From contig DFFV01000081.1 in the NCBI GenBank assembly GCA_002371625.1, forward strand, positions 1 to 11,394: DNA of 11,394 bases. Reading direction: 5' to 3'. Positions within the stretch are counted from its first letter, which is position 1. Every line of letters starts with the position of its first letter. Made by a program: the position numbers and the translations under genes. The notes below the pieces were generated by a model. The model was not told the origin of the DNA, ran no database searches, and worked only from the letters and a program-made list of their open reading frames with translations. Positions 11,153 to 11,394 of the stretch are shown here, piece by piece. This DNA is from Ruminococcus sp. UBA3767. Its GTDB lineage: Bacteria > Bacillota > Clostridia > Oscillospirales > Ruminococcaceae.

Positions 11153-11394
11153 TCAGATAAATGATTCTGTCTGCATATTTATAACGTATCTCGCCTGCGA
11201 ACGCATATTCTTCTTGACTTTCTCTATCCCTTCTTCAAGTATGGTCAGAGGTATGTTTGCATAGTCGCCAAGCAGCTGAAGACAGTCATCTATCAGCTCG
11301 TCCTCATCGCTCGTGATCGCAATGTTTTCAAGCAGCTCAAATAAGTCTTTTTCGTATCTTAGCCGCTTCTTGTGGTAAGGGTCAAGGTACCTGT
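11153..11394 (-). CDS. Unknown protein, C-terminal 79 residues (start outside window)
   Basis: The minus-strand frame is open from the window edge to TGA at 11155-11153. It translates to a charged, helical sequence that starts RYLDPYHKKRLRYEKDLF, continues ELLENIAITSDEDELIDDC and LQLLGDYANIPLTILEEG, and ends RSQARYVINMQTESFI. I do not recognise a family. It lacks membrane segments or metal motifs, and the pattern suggests several amphipathic helices. Its stop lies 12 nt before the rnhA ATG, with the rnhA RBS in between, so it is the upstream gene of the rnhA-mnmA operon. That the frame is coding is supported by its continuity to the edge and codon use like its neighbours. Confidence 0.7.
   Translation of the reverse strand, partial: RYLDPYHKKRLRYEKDLFELLENIAITSDEDELIDDCLQLLGDYANIPLTILEEGIEKVKKNMRSQARYVINMQTESFI

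Overview
The window looks like chromosomal DNA of a low-to-mid GC Firmicute of the Clostridia, most likely a Ruminococcus or close relative. This is inferred from gene content and style: a Spo0A-type DNA-binding domain, a DUF1292 protein, paired lipoprotein serpins, a ThrH-type phosphatase, strong AGGAGG-type ribosome binding sites and sigma-A promoters. No ribosomal RNA or phylogenetic marker is present to fix the species.

Layout. 1-642 is the C-terminal part of an aldo/keto reductase with its own terminator. 690-2097 holds no conventional gene. On the minus strand it has a near-perfect sigma-A promoter with an A-tract upstream, about 1.37 kb of RNA, and an intrinsic terminator that faces the reductase terminator. 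This RNA carries a structured, GC-richer leader and then about 13 copies of a Shine-Dalgarno-like element (consensus TGAAAGGAGTGAGTCCAATG). The element resembles an extended complement of the 3' tail of 16S rRNA. Most copies are followed by an ATG and then a tiny frame: ATG-GCT-stop three times, ATG-TGC-TGA, ATG-TAA, two related 11-residue peptides, and two related peptides of 16 and 13 residues. This is the most unusual object in the window. It may be a ribosome-binding decoy RNA, a micropeptide array or a regulatory leader fossil.

2157-2658 is a divergently transcribed DUF1292 gene with a consensus promoter. 2710-3197 holds two intergenic structured RNA candidates, each ending in a strong intrinsic terminator. 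3203-3943 (minus) is a Spo0A-like regulator whose receiver domain has lost the phosphoacceptor aspartate. About 4094-4216 looks like the broken end of a serpin gene. 4297-4725 is a small bacterial PH-domain protein and 4807-5868 an FkbM-type methyltransferase. 5999-7333 and 7455-8813 are tandem lipoprotein serpins with near-identical signal peptides and hinges but different reactive loops. 8945-9553 is thrH. On the minus strand, a truncated unknown gene (11153-11394), rnhA and mnmA form a tight operon that ends at a bidirectional terminator shared with thrH.

The protein genes are mostly separate transcription units rather than one pathway. The serpin pair, with a possible third remnant, forms a small locus for extracellular protease inhibition. 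rnhA and mnmA are housekeeping functions for RNA:DNA hybrid removal and tRNA thiolation. The intergenic regions are unusually rich in RNA-level structure.
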